From Leptodontidium sp. MPI-SDFR-AT-0119 (Eukaryota > Ascomycota > Leotiomycetes > Helotiales > Leptodontidiaceae), in the NCBI GenBank assembly GCA_020726505.1, contig JAHLEZ010000013.1, positions 2,046,001 through 2,110,000 on the forward strand: a DNA stretch of 64,000 bases, read 5' to 3'. The notes beneath the pieces are model-generated. The model was not told the origin of the DNA and did not search any database. It saw nothing but the letters and a program-made list of their open reading frames with translations. Position numbers and translations under genes: made by a program. Below are positions 33,760 to 44,253 of this stretch, piece after piece; position 1 is the first letter of the stretch; every line of letters begins with the position of its first letter.

Positions 33760-34745
33760 ATGCCACCTCACTGGCTCACGATAGTTCGCATCCTCCTTCG
33801 CGGCTTGAAATGTGCGCAGAACGCAAAACCCCAAAAAGCACAACTCGCCCAGATGCGCATCACGATCCATCAGACGTATGAACCGGCTGGTTCAGAGAAC
33901 ATTGGCATCATCGCAGACTTCCTAACGAACCGTATTTGCTGCCAGCAGACGCAATGTATGGTGGCAATGTTCAGTCTCCAGATGTCAGCGGACTTCTGCT
34001 CCAAATACGTCTCCTCAATGTTGGTGGGCTGGATTACGAAGAACCTATCACGGCAATGTACCGACGGTGACCACATTGAAAGGTTAGCATCTAGCCTCTT
34101 TTGCACAAATCTTGCTAATCTAAGGTCGTGCAGAAAGCCTAAAATACGTGTCCAGAACGACTCATATTCCCGCGGCGTGCAACCCGAAATGATGGCGACA
34201 TCACAACATAAAACAAACAGTGATGGTAAATGCCTGTATGTTGCGGTGGTAATTCGAAAGGAGTGTCAATCGGAGACTTTGATAACTTCCGCAGAGCTCT
34301 ACACCCTATTTTCGATGGCCGTAAACCAGGCGTCAGCACAGCCGTTCAGAAGTTCCCTTGAGGTAAGTACAGCTCGCATCACATCCTCGCAAATGCTAAG
34401 TTTGTTCAGGTGCGTATACTAGTAGTATACTCGAGATGGGTACAGATCTTCACGGCAAAGACGACGCGGCCCTACGTTACATCAATTGTTGAAGGGTGGA
34501 AGAATATTGTAGATCAGATGGAGATCTATCAAACCCCATGGTTCAATTTCGCCGGCCTACTAGGTCAGCAGCAAGTTTTATCGTTTGCACTAGAGTCGAA
34601 CGAACTGCAAAGTCCCGTTATCAGCAAGCCACGAGTGCCTCTCGACGACGTAGGGCCAAGCGCACAAAATCCGAAGCCTCTGAAGCGCAAGTTGAACGCC
34701 GGATGGGAGCAGAGCAATACGAGGAAGAAGAGAGAGTATGATTGA
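33760..34745 (+). pseudogene. possible decayed gene in mixed frames
   Basis: A 220-codon frame starts at 33760, and a second at 34410-34745 ends with a Lys/Arg-rich tail. Neither composition is convincing throughout. Protein-like stretches appear in other phases: LPNEPYLLPADAMYGGNVQS and VGGLDYEEPITAMYRR (around 33925-34065) and GVSIGDFDNFRRALHPIFDG (around 34260-34325). There are plausible splice signals (GTAAGT at 34363). This looks like a gene with several exons or an indel-bearing relic. No family recognised. Confidence 0.25.
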
Positions 34746-34774
34746 GCCATCGTCTTGGCAAGTGCAGGATATGT

Positions 34775-35524
34775 TCAAGGACTCAAGCCTGAATTGAATG
34801 TCTTTGGAGCTCTTGAGAACTCGATGCGGGAGTTTGGGGAGTTCTGGCCTGACAGACGGTCGAGTACAGATGAGCTGAATCGTGCCGCTAGATCTGCGGA
34901 GATTGCTTCGTGTTTGATGCGGTCAAGCAGAATGTCATAGTCCCACCCAGGATCGGAGCCAGGCGTGAAAGGAGATGATGCAGGGTGGCGTGCGCGACCT
35001 CCCTCTATCACAACGCTAGCTGGAGATGAAAGCCCCTAACCTGCATCGTACTCTGGCCGATTAATAGGCTTGCGATCTCTTTGTGGGCGGTCATTCGCGG
35101 TGCTGGTGAGATCTGGCAAACGTGACACATCAGCCAACGCAACATAGAAAGAGTCGAAGACGCCCCCGTTTGTACGCAGTTCTACGTGGCTTATTTTGCT
35201 GATCTGCGAGGAGGATAGGCTCGTAAGATCTGCTACTTTAGCAAAGTAGGCGTCAACTTTGTTGCGGGCAACGGGCATGTAAGGCTCTAGGATTGGCAGT
35301 GTACGGCAGGGTTGAATGATGGCGCAGCAGGCTTCGAGGTGCTGGACTGTCCAACTGCTGCCGCTTGCATTTCGAAGCGATGCCGCAAGCGCGTGTATAG
35401 TGTTTGCTGCGTGATTTGGGAAACGGCGGTTGAAGTGATCAACTGTTGATGGATATATTGTTGCTGCCGTAGCCACAGTGAAGCATAAGCTGGCTGTGAA
35501 GACAGACGCAACACAATATATCAA
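34775..35524 (-). pseudogene. hypothetical gene with a single in-frame stop
   Basis: A single minus-strand frame runs from about 35524 to 34775, interrupted only by TAG at 35038-35036. Before the stop: ANTIHALAASLRNASGSSWT, a CCAIIQPCRTLP segment and RPQRDRKPINRPEYDAG. After it: SSPASVVIEGGRARHPASSP and YDILLDRIKHEAISADLAAR. Both sides are equally protein-like, so one nonsense change of a Trp or Gln codon is the simplest explanation. The stated start is only a TTG; the true start is probably in an upstream exon. No family recognised. Confidence 0.4.
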
Positions 35525-37900
35525 GATTCCAGATTCTTAAGCTAATAAAGGTGTGGGTGCCCCACTTGAATAAATAGAAGTCATGAATATATAAAATAAG
35601 ATAGCATATGATCAAAAAGTATAGCTACCTTGACTACCTAGGTACGTTGTGTTGAGAGGTGGGGTTGGGGCTTAAACAACAAAGGCACATGCTTTATCCC
35701 CTTAACTACCATTCAAAACAGGCCTGTAGCGAGAGCCTAATTAGGTGAAGCATTCGCCCTCTTTATGGATGCCCTGAAAAGACCTTTCGCCTCGGTCCGA
35801 CCCCCGGAAGGTTACCAAGACGTCGGGTCGCATCATCGCGACAAAATCACAACACAACAACAACACTAACAATACCAACTACACCATGTCTTCCCGCCCT
35901 CAAAGCTCACTTTTCACCCCCCCCCCCCCGGAAAGAGGATCAATCCACGAAATTCTAGTTGCAAATCCTTCCAGGCGTTGGTATACCCACCCACTGGAAT
36001 GAAAGGAACAATTGGAATACTTGAGCTGCGAGCTTCACCCCCGCGCACCCGCACTGCCCCTCGGCCATGAAATCTTGGGTGACGAAGCTGGGCAGAATGT
36101 TCCCCTTACTCATGGCTTAGATTGGAATGATATCTGGGGAGCTGTTATTGAAGTCCAAGATTGTAGGAAGAGAAAGTCGAGAGACCTGTAGATGCGTAGC
36201 CTGTTCGCGAAGCTATCCGCAGCGGCAACTAGATCACAACTACAAAGGTCTGCATCCCGTCTTTTACTAATGCAATGCTGAACCATAGCTAATTGCCACC
36301 CTTGAAGCAACAACCTATCATTTCAATACGATGGCCGTGCAGTGGCAAAGATCCGTCTGCCCCTCGTTTTCTGCGATTAACAACTATCTCCGGATCTAGC
36401 GTGGGCATAGGCATACATAGATAGAACTTGGTCTTCGGAGCAGCGACACAACTTCCACAGCCGTCGGAAGAGGTCCTTTTCGTATGCCACGCGAGTAGTC
36501 TAAGATATTAAAGATCTTCCTCTCGACCCCCTCTACGCCGCAATCTTGATTGCTCTAGCTCAAAAATCGAGAGGAGCAAGATTATCTTGTGCATTCAAGA
36601 CGCCACAGAAGGTAGATTAACAATTTACTAATCCAGCCTCAAGTTGCTAATATATTGCCTCATAAGTCTCTCTTTTCGTCCCAGAGCACACCGCACGCAC
36701 TAGCTCAACAGGCAAGCGAAGTGATTCGAGCCGCACGCCTCAAGCTTTGGTCACTAGCTTAAAGCAGTACACCGCGACCATCGCAGATGAGTTCTTGCAG
36801 AAATTCGATGATCCCTATCGCTTCCACGACAGTGCTTTACATATTCACCAAGAATCGTTCTGTGTCGATCTGTCATCAGCTATGTTCTAGGCAATACGAG
36901 AAGCTTCTCGTGCCTAGAATCTACCATTGGTTTCCTCGACTACAAGTAAGAAAAGGAAAGCGCTAGGTGATATCACAGATGTGGCTAATAAAGTACGACG
37001 AACGGAAAGGGTCGGGGCGGATAGGAACAAGGGACGAGGTTAAACGGCGACATACACAAATCAAGCATTGAACGTGGAGGAGCCATTCGGTACGGGGTTA
37101 AAGTCAAATTACTCCAGAGACTCGTTCGTGGCTCGATATTTCTGACGAGTTAAAGTCTCGTATCATTTTGTAGACAGTCACTACTTGTCAAGGCCAACAA
37201 TCTTTGGTGACCATCACTGAGTTCTCCCGCACTACGGGTAGAGGTATTATGAACGACAGACATAATATCAACACCTCGGGCAGCAGCGGCACGCGAGGTG
37301 CACCGCTGAAAGCTCTTGTCGAGCTCTCTGCAAACTACGTTCTGCTAGCCCCGGAGCAGGTGGCCGTGCCGCCTGCCTCTGTGTTCTTCACCCCAGACAG
37401 AGCCCGACCGCACCAGCAACAACATCACAACATCCCAACCCGAAACCTGGAGGTTGGTGTCTCCAAGACTTGCGCCTGCAATATGAACGCTTCTCTTCGA
37501 GTACGGCCGCATAAGGTCACTCGGCCTCGATACCAAATCCCACCTCAAATAGCAGCAGCCTCTCAAACGGCTCAGATCGAATGAGATAGATAGACAAAAA
37601 TACACCACACATCTACACCTCCTCCCACCGCACACTCCCAACGGTGTTCTCGGCGCCATTTCGACGCATCAGCATGTCACCGAAGATGGCTTGTAGACTC
37701 AGAACCTGATACGGATATAAGCAGAGGACATGTCCATCGTGCATGAGCATCGCCATCTCATTCCTTCACGAACACTATCGCCTCCTTCGTCCACGAATAT
37801 CGCCGTCTACAATGGTACAGTACAGAGTCCCAATCAGGGAACTATCATCCAAAGGTACGTTGCATTTCTCTTGTCTCTTCCCTAGCAGATTATCCACCAT
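35525..37900. other. gene-poor stretch
   Basis: No supported gene over 2.4 kb. There is a run of about 13 C near 35918 and scattered short frames. A plus frame at 37204-37584 (126 codons) has no domain and is doubtful. Confidence 0.4.
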
Positions 37901-38790
37901 TCTACTCGCAGGGCGGTGATGGACCTCTTCGTAGAGTTCCCTTCGCATAGTTATCTGCTTATCCCTTCGTCTCTTCTTTGGCTTGTTGTTCACTTTTCTA
38001 CTCGCAGCGTGTCAAAAGATTATTCAAACTAGTTAACTAATATTCTATTCTAGTTAACTAGAATAGAATAGAATATGAATAACAGATATTTGACTTGAAT
38101 AGAATAGTTATTTTTAGTTAGTTAACTAATATTCAACTATTCAGCTCTATTTTTAGAAAGAATAAAAGATAAAAGACTTTTATTAAATAAAATTATAATT
38201 AACTAATAACTAAGTAAATAACTAACTAAATAAATAACTAACTTTTTTCTTTAATATAAAACGGATTATCTTCTATATCTAAGCCTTTTATTACCACTTT
38301 ATATTCTTTTCTTTCTTCGTCGTCTAATATTCCCCAACTTAAGGCAAATTATCTTCTCAAAAGTCTCTTTACTAAGCCTATTTCTTAGCTTAGTGGAGAA
38401 ACCTTTCTAAATTAGGTAAAGTTGCAGTACCTCCCGAGCCTTAAATTAAGCGAGAGGCTCTGATTGGCTAGCTAGCCCCTTACTCAGCAACTATTCGGCG
38501 TTATTTAACTAGAATAGAATAATAACCTAATATTAGTTAAGTAGAATAGAATAAGAGCTAATTTTGTTGAATAGAATAGAATAATCACGTGTTATTCTAT
38601 TCTAGTCTATTCATTTGACACGCTGTCTACTCGTGGGCCATGGTGGTCCTCTTCGCAGAATTTTATCCTTATCCTTTCGTATCTTCTTTGGCTTGTTGTT
38701 TACTTCTATACTTATGGGCGGTGATGGTCCTCTTTACTATGTGATCTTTCTTATATCTTCCATTTTTCCATTGACCTGCTGCGTACTATT
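37901..38790 (+). repeat. degenerate tandem repeat of about 80-96 bp, split by a MITE
   Basis: Units begin TCTACTCGCAGGGCGGTGAT or close variants, continue with GGTCCTCTTCG and end in CTTCTTTGGCTTGTTGTT. Copies start at about 37901, 38626, 38706 and 38789. The second copy is separated from the first only by the inserted element at 38005-38625. Not coding. Confidence 0.65.
38005..38625. mobile_element. 621 bp inverted-repeat element with 8 bp duplication
   Basis: Ends CAGCGTGTCAAA and TTTGACACGCTG are inverted copies. The flanking 8 bp TCTACTCG occurs at 37997-38004 and 38626-38633. Inside, many copies of TAGAATAGAATA and CTAGTTAACTAG lie near both ends. No coding capacity. The 8 bp duplication and CAG terminus fit a hAT-type non-autonomous element, from a family different to that at 30797. 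Confidence 0.85.
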
Positions 38791-39067
38791 CTACTCATGA
38801 GGCAGTGATAGTCCTCTCTGTCAAGTCCTCTCTCTCTCTTTTGCGTTCTGTCCATGCCCTTATAGGGAGAGACTATCTTCCCCCAGTTCGCTCTTACTGT
38901 GGTCTCGGTTTAAGGTTCTCGGTTCACCGTTATTTCAATTCATTTCTATCTTTTGATCATATAACTAACTATTGTGCTTAATTAGATATTTCTGCCTCCC
39001 TTCCTCTCTCACATCTCACGCTCCGGAAAGCTCTTGTAAGTGCCCGCAAAAGGCACCCTCACATATT
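38791..39067. other. intergenic
   Basis: Pyrimidine-rich sequence with no gene. Confidence 0.4.
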
Positions 39068-39236
39068 TCGTCGATCAACCCTGGCTTGTGTCTCAAGAGC
39101 TCACCCATGGATGCTTTCACATGTCGCATCCCCTAACAACACCTTCACAACCGTCGTCGATCAACCTTGGCTCACGTCTCAAGAGCTCACCTATGGATGC
39201 TTCCATATGTCGCACCCTCAAACAACACCCTTGCAA
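39068..39236 (+). repeat. direct repeat, period about 86 bp
   Basis: Two copies of TCGATCAACC followed by TCTCAAGAGCTCACC and ATGGATGCTT, starting at about 39071 and 39157. A third partial trace (GCGATCAATATTGGCTTGT) lies at about 39244. Confidence 0.7.
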
Positions 39237-39360
39237 TTCCTGGCGATCAATATTGGCTTGTATCCCGCATCCTGTCACTGGTGATAAGCAAAAGTTACAC
39301 CAGCTTACTCATGGTTTGTTTCCATGTGAGGTAAGTTATTCTATTTCATACCCTTCGTAT

Positions 39361-39649
39361 AACTTCGCTAATGTTGATGAGGCAGCGAAGAAGGCAGCTG
39401 AAGAGCAGCACGCTGTAGACAACAGGTACATCGAGAAGAGTCTGGAAAAGGTGATAAGTGGAAGAGCAGCACGCTGCAGACAAGCGGTACATTGAGAAGC
39501 GCCTGGAAAAGGTAACAAGTGCCTTGGAGGAATCCGAAAGACTAGACTCAGTCTTCGTGGGGACAGAGAGTTCCAACATAATGAGAATTATCCGAGCCAT
39601 GAGGGAGCGCAGACTCACTAGACCGGTGGCAAGTTCTACAAAGTATTAA
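39361..39649 (+). pseudogene. coiled-coil coding fragment with a 61 bp tandem duplication
   Basis: The peptide EEQHAVDNRYIEKSLEKVIS at about 39400 is repeated as EEQHAADKRYIEKRLEKVTS at about 39461. The period is 61 bp, not a multiple of three, so the two copies lie in different frames. The second continues with LEESERLDSVFVGTE to a stop at 39647-39649. Helical, Glu/Lys-rich; unknown function. Either an intron lies between the copies or the duplication broke the gene. Confidence 0.35.
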
Positions 39650-40312
39650 GATTACTAAGGGTTAAAGTCTTAATAACCTTAGTGATTGCTATGAGATCAG
39701 CCCCCGAGTCGTTTTCTTATAACCAACTCGGCAAACATGGCAACAGCGTCTTCGTTTGCAACCTTAACCTCACTCCTCACAATATCAACTCCTTGCAAAC
39801 CTCAGCTCCTTGCAAACCTCAACTTCTTGCAACCCCAACTCGTTGAGGTTAGTTTCTATGAAATTAACCATCCGAGTCGAGTTCTCACAGCCAACTCGGC
39901 AAATATGGCATCGGCATCGTCATCTAGACCTATAGTTTAAGGTGTTGAGATTCTTGGCAAGGGCGGCGTCCTTAAGCTGAGCCCAGTTCAATATCGGGAC
40001 GCCGATTTAATTGGCAGGAGGGTACGATATGATATATGACTAGTCAAAGTCCAAGTTTACGCTTGATCTTATTCGGAGACGTCATTTTATCTGGATTACA
40101 TTCACCGATCCCCAACGTCAAGCCAGTTAGTCTGGTGTGGACAAAAGATGTTCCAATCGTTTAGTCTTTTCTTTCGCTACGCCAAATCTTCGACTATCCA
40201 CCTCCACATACCAGCGTCTAGGTGATGCTCCCTGATCAAGCAATTCTTTACAGAACATGTCCTACTCACCAAACACATCTCGGAAGCATTTCATTAGTAG
40301 AATATTTTTCAG
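39650..40312. other. intergenic with short direct repeats
   Basis: CCAACTCGGCAAAYATGGCA occurs at about 39723 and 39890. No convincing gene; short Ser/Thr-rich frames only. Confidence 0.35.
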
Positions 40313-40569
40313 CAGAGATCGGCTGTAAATGGCTTCAACCTGTCTATCCCAGGATCCGTAACTTCTTCGTCAACCACCTCCTCTCCGTCGGCTGATGGAA
40401 ATACGGACTACTTGGTGCAAGGTCGTGCTCGTATCCCCGATGGCCTGTCTCCGACAGCCAGAATTTGTAAAGTGGTATTATGGTGCTGCCCAAAGGACGA
40501 CGCAGATAAACTCGGTTACTTTGGAGAGGTCCTCTTCATTTCCAATTTATCCCGTGCGTCTTATTGGTG
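40313..40569 (+). CDS. exon-like fragment of an unknown protein
   Basis: From a TTTTCAG acceptor-like site at about 40312 a frame is open to TGA at 40567-40569. It reads NGFNLSIPGSVTSSSTTS, then GRARIPDGLSPTARICKVVL and WCCPKDDADKLGYFGEVLFI, which is more protein-like than the competing frames. It could be a last exon whose upstream exons I cannot place. No family recognised. Confidence 0.3.
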
Positions 40570-40745
40570 ATCGCGAGATGGTACTCGTCGAGTTTTCTCC
40601 AGAGCTTCCTTCTAATGAACAGCTAGAGGAAGAGTTCTTTTCTACCCTGTCCCGTGCCTTACCCACGTGATCGCGATGTGGTACTATTAGAGTCCCCTCC
40701 AGAGCTTCCTCCCAAGAAACTGCTCGTGAAAAAGTTCTCTCATTT
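40542..40745 (+). repeat. direct repeat, period about 100 bp
   Basis: TCCCGTGC followed by GTGATCGCGA and CTCCAGAGCTTCCT occurs from about 40550 and again from about 40650 with moderate divergence. The first copy overlaps the end of the exon-like fragment. Confidence 0.65.
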
Positions 40746-41668
40746 GCTGCCTATTGGAATTTTATGTATGAATGTTCTGTTCTGCCATCTCAATGGTAGC
40801 AGATGTGGGCTATGTAGTGTGGATGTGTATCGTTTAAGCTGAGTGGCGGTGCGTCTGCGTCTTGCTTACTGGAGGCATGCTCGTGGGTCGCTACAAGACC
40901 TGGCCCGAATGTAGGTTTGCTTGCTCGCTGTCCGATTGATGTCCGTTGTCCGCTGTGTGGGCTAGAAATTGGAGTCGAAACAATGCATGTACGAAGTGGC
41001 TTAGTCCCAAAGAAGAAAGAGTTCCGGTGACGTCAAGTCTGCACCTTACCATCTAATCCTTACCAGCTTGTTAAATAAGATTGCGGAAGCATTACCTTAT
41101 TGAGAATAGTTATCGATGGCATAATTCTAGCTTCCTTACAGTGCCTTAAAGTAAAAACTCGCCTAAATAATACTATCACAAATATTATACCCTAGTAACT
41201 TAATAAACTAGTTTCGCCTATTTCACTTAAAAGACACCTCTGATTCGCTTGTATAACAAGAAAATCCCTAGGAATAGCCGCAAGTGGTTCTTGGTTAGTT
41301 GAAGTGAGCCGATTCGTTATCAACGCATTTAAAAATAGCTGCAATACGGAGTTAAGGGGATAAAAAAATGCTCGTAAAATGTCTCTAACAAGGGTGTCCG
41401 GCGATATGTTGAGCACAGATGAAGCTGGGCCAATTAATATAACTTTAAGGTTACTAGAGTCCAGAGGAATGCTTGTTAGCTGCAGTTGAGCGTCTCTTCT
41501 AAACACCGCAATCGCCGACACCAACCAACAAAACCCCAGGACCGAGCCACCTTGGTTCACCTCAATCAACAACGCCTTGCCAGCGTAAATATATGCTCAC
41601 ATACTTCTCCATAGGTGCTTGCTCATTTGGACCTTGCTAAGTCTACCTTCTTTTCCAGAGAATTAAAA
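40746..41668. other. intergenic, promoter side of NmrA-like gene
   Basis: AT-rich around 41060-41380. A 126-codon minus frame at 41192-41572 has no domain and overlaps the likely promoter, so I do not call it. Confidence 0.4.
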
Positions 41669-42625
41669 ATGCAGACCGTCGGTACAATGTCTAAGAAACT
41701 CCTTGTTGTTTTTGGCGCAACCGGCAATCAAGGCGGTTCAGTTGCCAACTTCGTTCTTGACGACCCGAAGCTGTCCGCGCAATACTCTGTTCGAGCCATT
41801 ACTCGCTCAGCCTTGAATCCAAAAGCCCAGGCTTTGAAATCTAAAGGCGCCGAGATTGTCGAAGCCGATCTTGACAACGCCTTGTCCCTGTCTGTCGCAG
41901 TGACCGGCGCCCACACTGTGTTCGCCATGACAACCACCTCCCTAACAGGAAACACCAGAGCCGCTGAGACAGCGCAAGCAAAGGCGCTATGCAAAGAGAT
42001 CATCGCAGCCGGAGCGCAGTACCTCATCTGGAGCACACTCCCGCACATGGCAGCCATCTCAAACGGTAAATTGAACGTCAATCATTTCGATACCAAGGCC
42101 GAAATCGAACAATATATCCGCAGCCTGCCCATCAAGTCGGCTTTCTATGCGCCTGGATCTTTTATGCAGAACTTCACCACACGACTCATGCCGCCGATGC
42201 CATCCCCCGCCAAGGATGGCACCTATGTCTTTGCGACCCTGTGCAATCCTGACACGCAGGTGCCGCTAATAGACGCTAGCAATGTCGGAAACTGGATTGC
42301 TGCTATTCTCGAAGAGCCTGAGAGATTCAAGGGCAAGACATTAGCTGCGGCGCAGGGAATCTATACTTGGACTGAGATCGCAGAGATCGTGTCTAAAGCT
42401 ACTGGCAAGTCCATCACGTACCAGCAGGTGCCTGATGACGTGTTCAGGTCGTGGATGCCGGAGGGAGTGAAAGATGACTTGACTGCTATGTATCAGGCTT
42501 ATAGAGAATATGGGTATTATGGCGAGTCGACAAAGGAGGATGTTGAGTTTGGGCTCAAACAAGCGAAAGGCCAATTGACCACCTTGGAGGCATTCTCGAA
42601 GAGAGAGAAGATCAATTTCCAATAG
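41669..42625 (+). CDS. NmrA-like NAD(P)-binding protein
   Basis: Atypical short-chain dehydrogenase of the NmrA/HSCARG group, 318 aa from ATG at 41669 (MQTVGTMSKKLL); ATG at 41687 is an equally good alternative. The Rossmann glycine motif is VVFGATGNQGGSV, followed by AITRSALNPKAQAL and VEADLDNALSLSVAVTGAHT. Later features are AQYLIWSTLPH, HFDTKAEIEQYIRSLPIKSA and SFMQNF. The Ser-Tyr-Lys active site of classical short-chain dehydrogenases is not evident, as expected for redox-sensing NmrA types that bind NAD(P) without catalysis, though some relatives are reductases. Single exon and intact. Two genes downstream is a second, more distant member (46683-47804). Confidence 0.9.
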   Translation: MQTVGTMSKKLLVVFGATGNQGGSVANFVLDDPKLSAQYSVRAITRSALNPKAQALKSKGAEIVEADLDNALSLSVAVTGAHTVFAMTTTSLTGNTRAAETAQAKALCKEIIAAGAQYLIWSTLPHMAAISNGKLNVNHFDTKAEIEQYIRSLPIKSAFYAPGSFMQNFTTRLMPPMPSPAKDGTYVFATLCNPDTQVPLIDASNVGNWIAAILEEPERFKGKTLAAAQGIYTWTEIAEIVSKATGKSITYQQVPDDVFRSWMPEGVKDDLTAMYQAYREYGYYGESTKEDVEFGLKQAKGQLTTLEAFSKREKINFQ

Positions 42626-43342
42626 GGCTATAGATAGGAGCTTACCAATCCCATTTTTCATGCTTAAACAATAGGCCGCGCTCTTTACCTCTTCGATGCC
42701 TCAGCAGAAATTCTGAACCCTAATCCTGTAGGGAGTTGTAAATAGAATAATATCAATCTTCGCATCACAGCAACAGGATAACTTGCAACATGTTATACAA
42801 CACTGCATATATTTTTACTCCGTTTAGTGTATGAGCTCAAGATTATTTTAATGGTAGTAAACAGCGTTAGCGTTGCGATACACTTACCGTACTTAACGGG
42901 ATTGGTTTATAGCTACAGCTCTCGCGGGAAAAATTGAGGGCTTAGTTAATGGATGTGACAGAGATATCTCAAGAGCAAGTATACATGACGAGGGAGGATC
43001 GGGCAATTGTAGATCCTGAAATAACGCGAGACGATATCAAAGCCATAGGGTTGATTTTCAGTATCCAAGCGAAATATTGTGTAACATTTTGGAGCCTTTA
43101 GCATAGAAATAACTAAAACACGCAGTGTAACCATCCGAATACCCTTCAGTGCTAGTAACAAGAGAAACATGCATCATTTCACAAAACGTAACTTGAATAT
43201 ATCAATACCAAATTTGTCCAGGAGAATGGTGGCCGTACTCTCGACAAAGCCCAAGACGCTCATTTTTCTTTCTTCCTCTCCTTCGTATTTAGGAAGTCAG
43301 CCACGACAACCTGGGCTGTCTGTCTTGTCTTAGAGTTGTAGT
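42626..43342. other. intergenic between convergent genes
   Basis: 3' flanks of the NmrA-like gene and the hydrolase gene. No coding region supported. Confidence 0.45.
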
Positions 43343-44253
43343 TTAGAGTTGGCCAAAGAACGAGGCGAGCTTCTCGACGGCCTGGCCCACATATTCAGGC
43401 TTGTCGTAGAGCGCGATGTGTGTCGCACCCTCGACAATGAACAATTCCTTCGGCCCCTTGGACAGAGCATATGCTTCGTCGCTGTAGATCTTCGTGTCCG
43501 CCTCGCTGCCAGCAATCAGAAGCAGGGGCTGTGTCAAAAGGGTCGGAATCAGGGGGAAGGTCGAAAAGGCAAACATCTTATCCATGCTAGTCATCAGGAA
43601 GCGACCTTTGGAATTTGGGTGTTGGCCGCGAGGTGTCCTGTAATATTCATAGCCCTCTCGAAGCATGGTGGGTGTCTTGTCGTCGATGTCTTCCAGCCTT
43701 TCGGGGACAAAAGGAATATAGATCGGGGCCGCTCCATTGGCTTCCGCCGTTCTCTGCGCCGCAGCTGCCTCGAGCGACTTGATCTGGTCGGCAGGAGGGA
43801 TAGGGTGTCCAAAAAACCCCCTGGCCGCTTCGCCCATCGGTGTCGCGCTGACGCCGGCGACGGCCTTGAACCGGCGTTCGGTCTGGGCAACGGCGAGAGC
43901 ATACCCGCCACCGGCACACACGCCAAAGACACCCATTCGTTCGGTATCGATGAAGGACTGGGTGGTCAGAAAATCCGCCGCGCAACGGGCGTCTTCCACC
44001 CTCGTTGTCGGATCCTCCAGGAGATGTGGCTCTCCTCCGCTCGCGCCTTGATAGGAGGAGTCATAGACAAGGACTACAAAACCACGAGCAGCGAGTTGCT
44101 GTGCATAAAGCCCGATGGTCTGCTCTTTAACGCCGCCCGCAGGATGAACCCCAACGAGTGCGGGGTATTTCTGACCTTCCTGAAAGTCATTGGAAGATGA
44201 AGATGCGCGGCGATCCGCACACCTCGATTTTGGAAAGTAACGTCCTTGGCCAT
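43343..44253 (-). CDS. alpha/beta hydrolase, dienelactone-hydrolase-like, apparent frameshift near the N-terminus
   Basis: Hydrolase of the DLH/YcjY group. The expected start is ATG at 44253 (MAKDVTFQNRGVRIAAHLHL); the rest, from NDFQEGQKYPALVGVHPAGG to the stop at 43343, lies one base out of phase. The change of frame falls at 44187-44194, where a single A appears to be missing from the run after CTTCC. No splice signals explain it. Catalytic features are intact: nucleophile motif GVFGVCAGGGYALAVAQT, Asp in LLIAGSEADTK and His in EGATHIALYDKPEYVGQ. If read from the longer frame the start would be 44275, which lacks the family N-terminus. Either the gene is freshly inactivated or the base is a sequencing error. 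Confidence 0.85.

Noticed and set aside
37204..37584. 126-codon plus frame
   Set aside because: No domain, and an opposing frame of similar length exists; composition gives no coding preference.
41192..41572. 126-codon minus frame upstream of the NmrA-like gene
   Set aside because: Sits in the presumed promoter, no domain, AT-rich part of the region.
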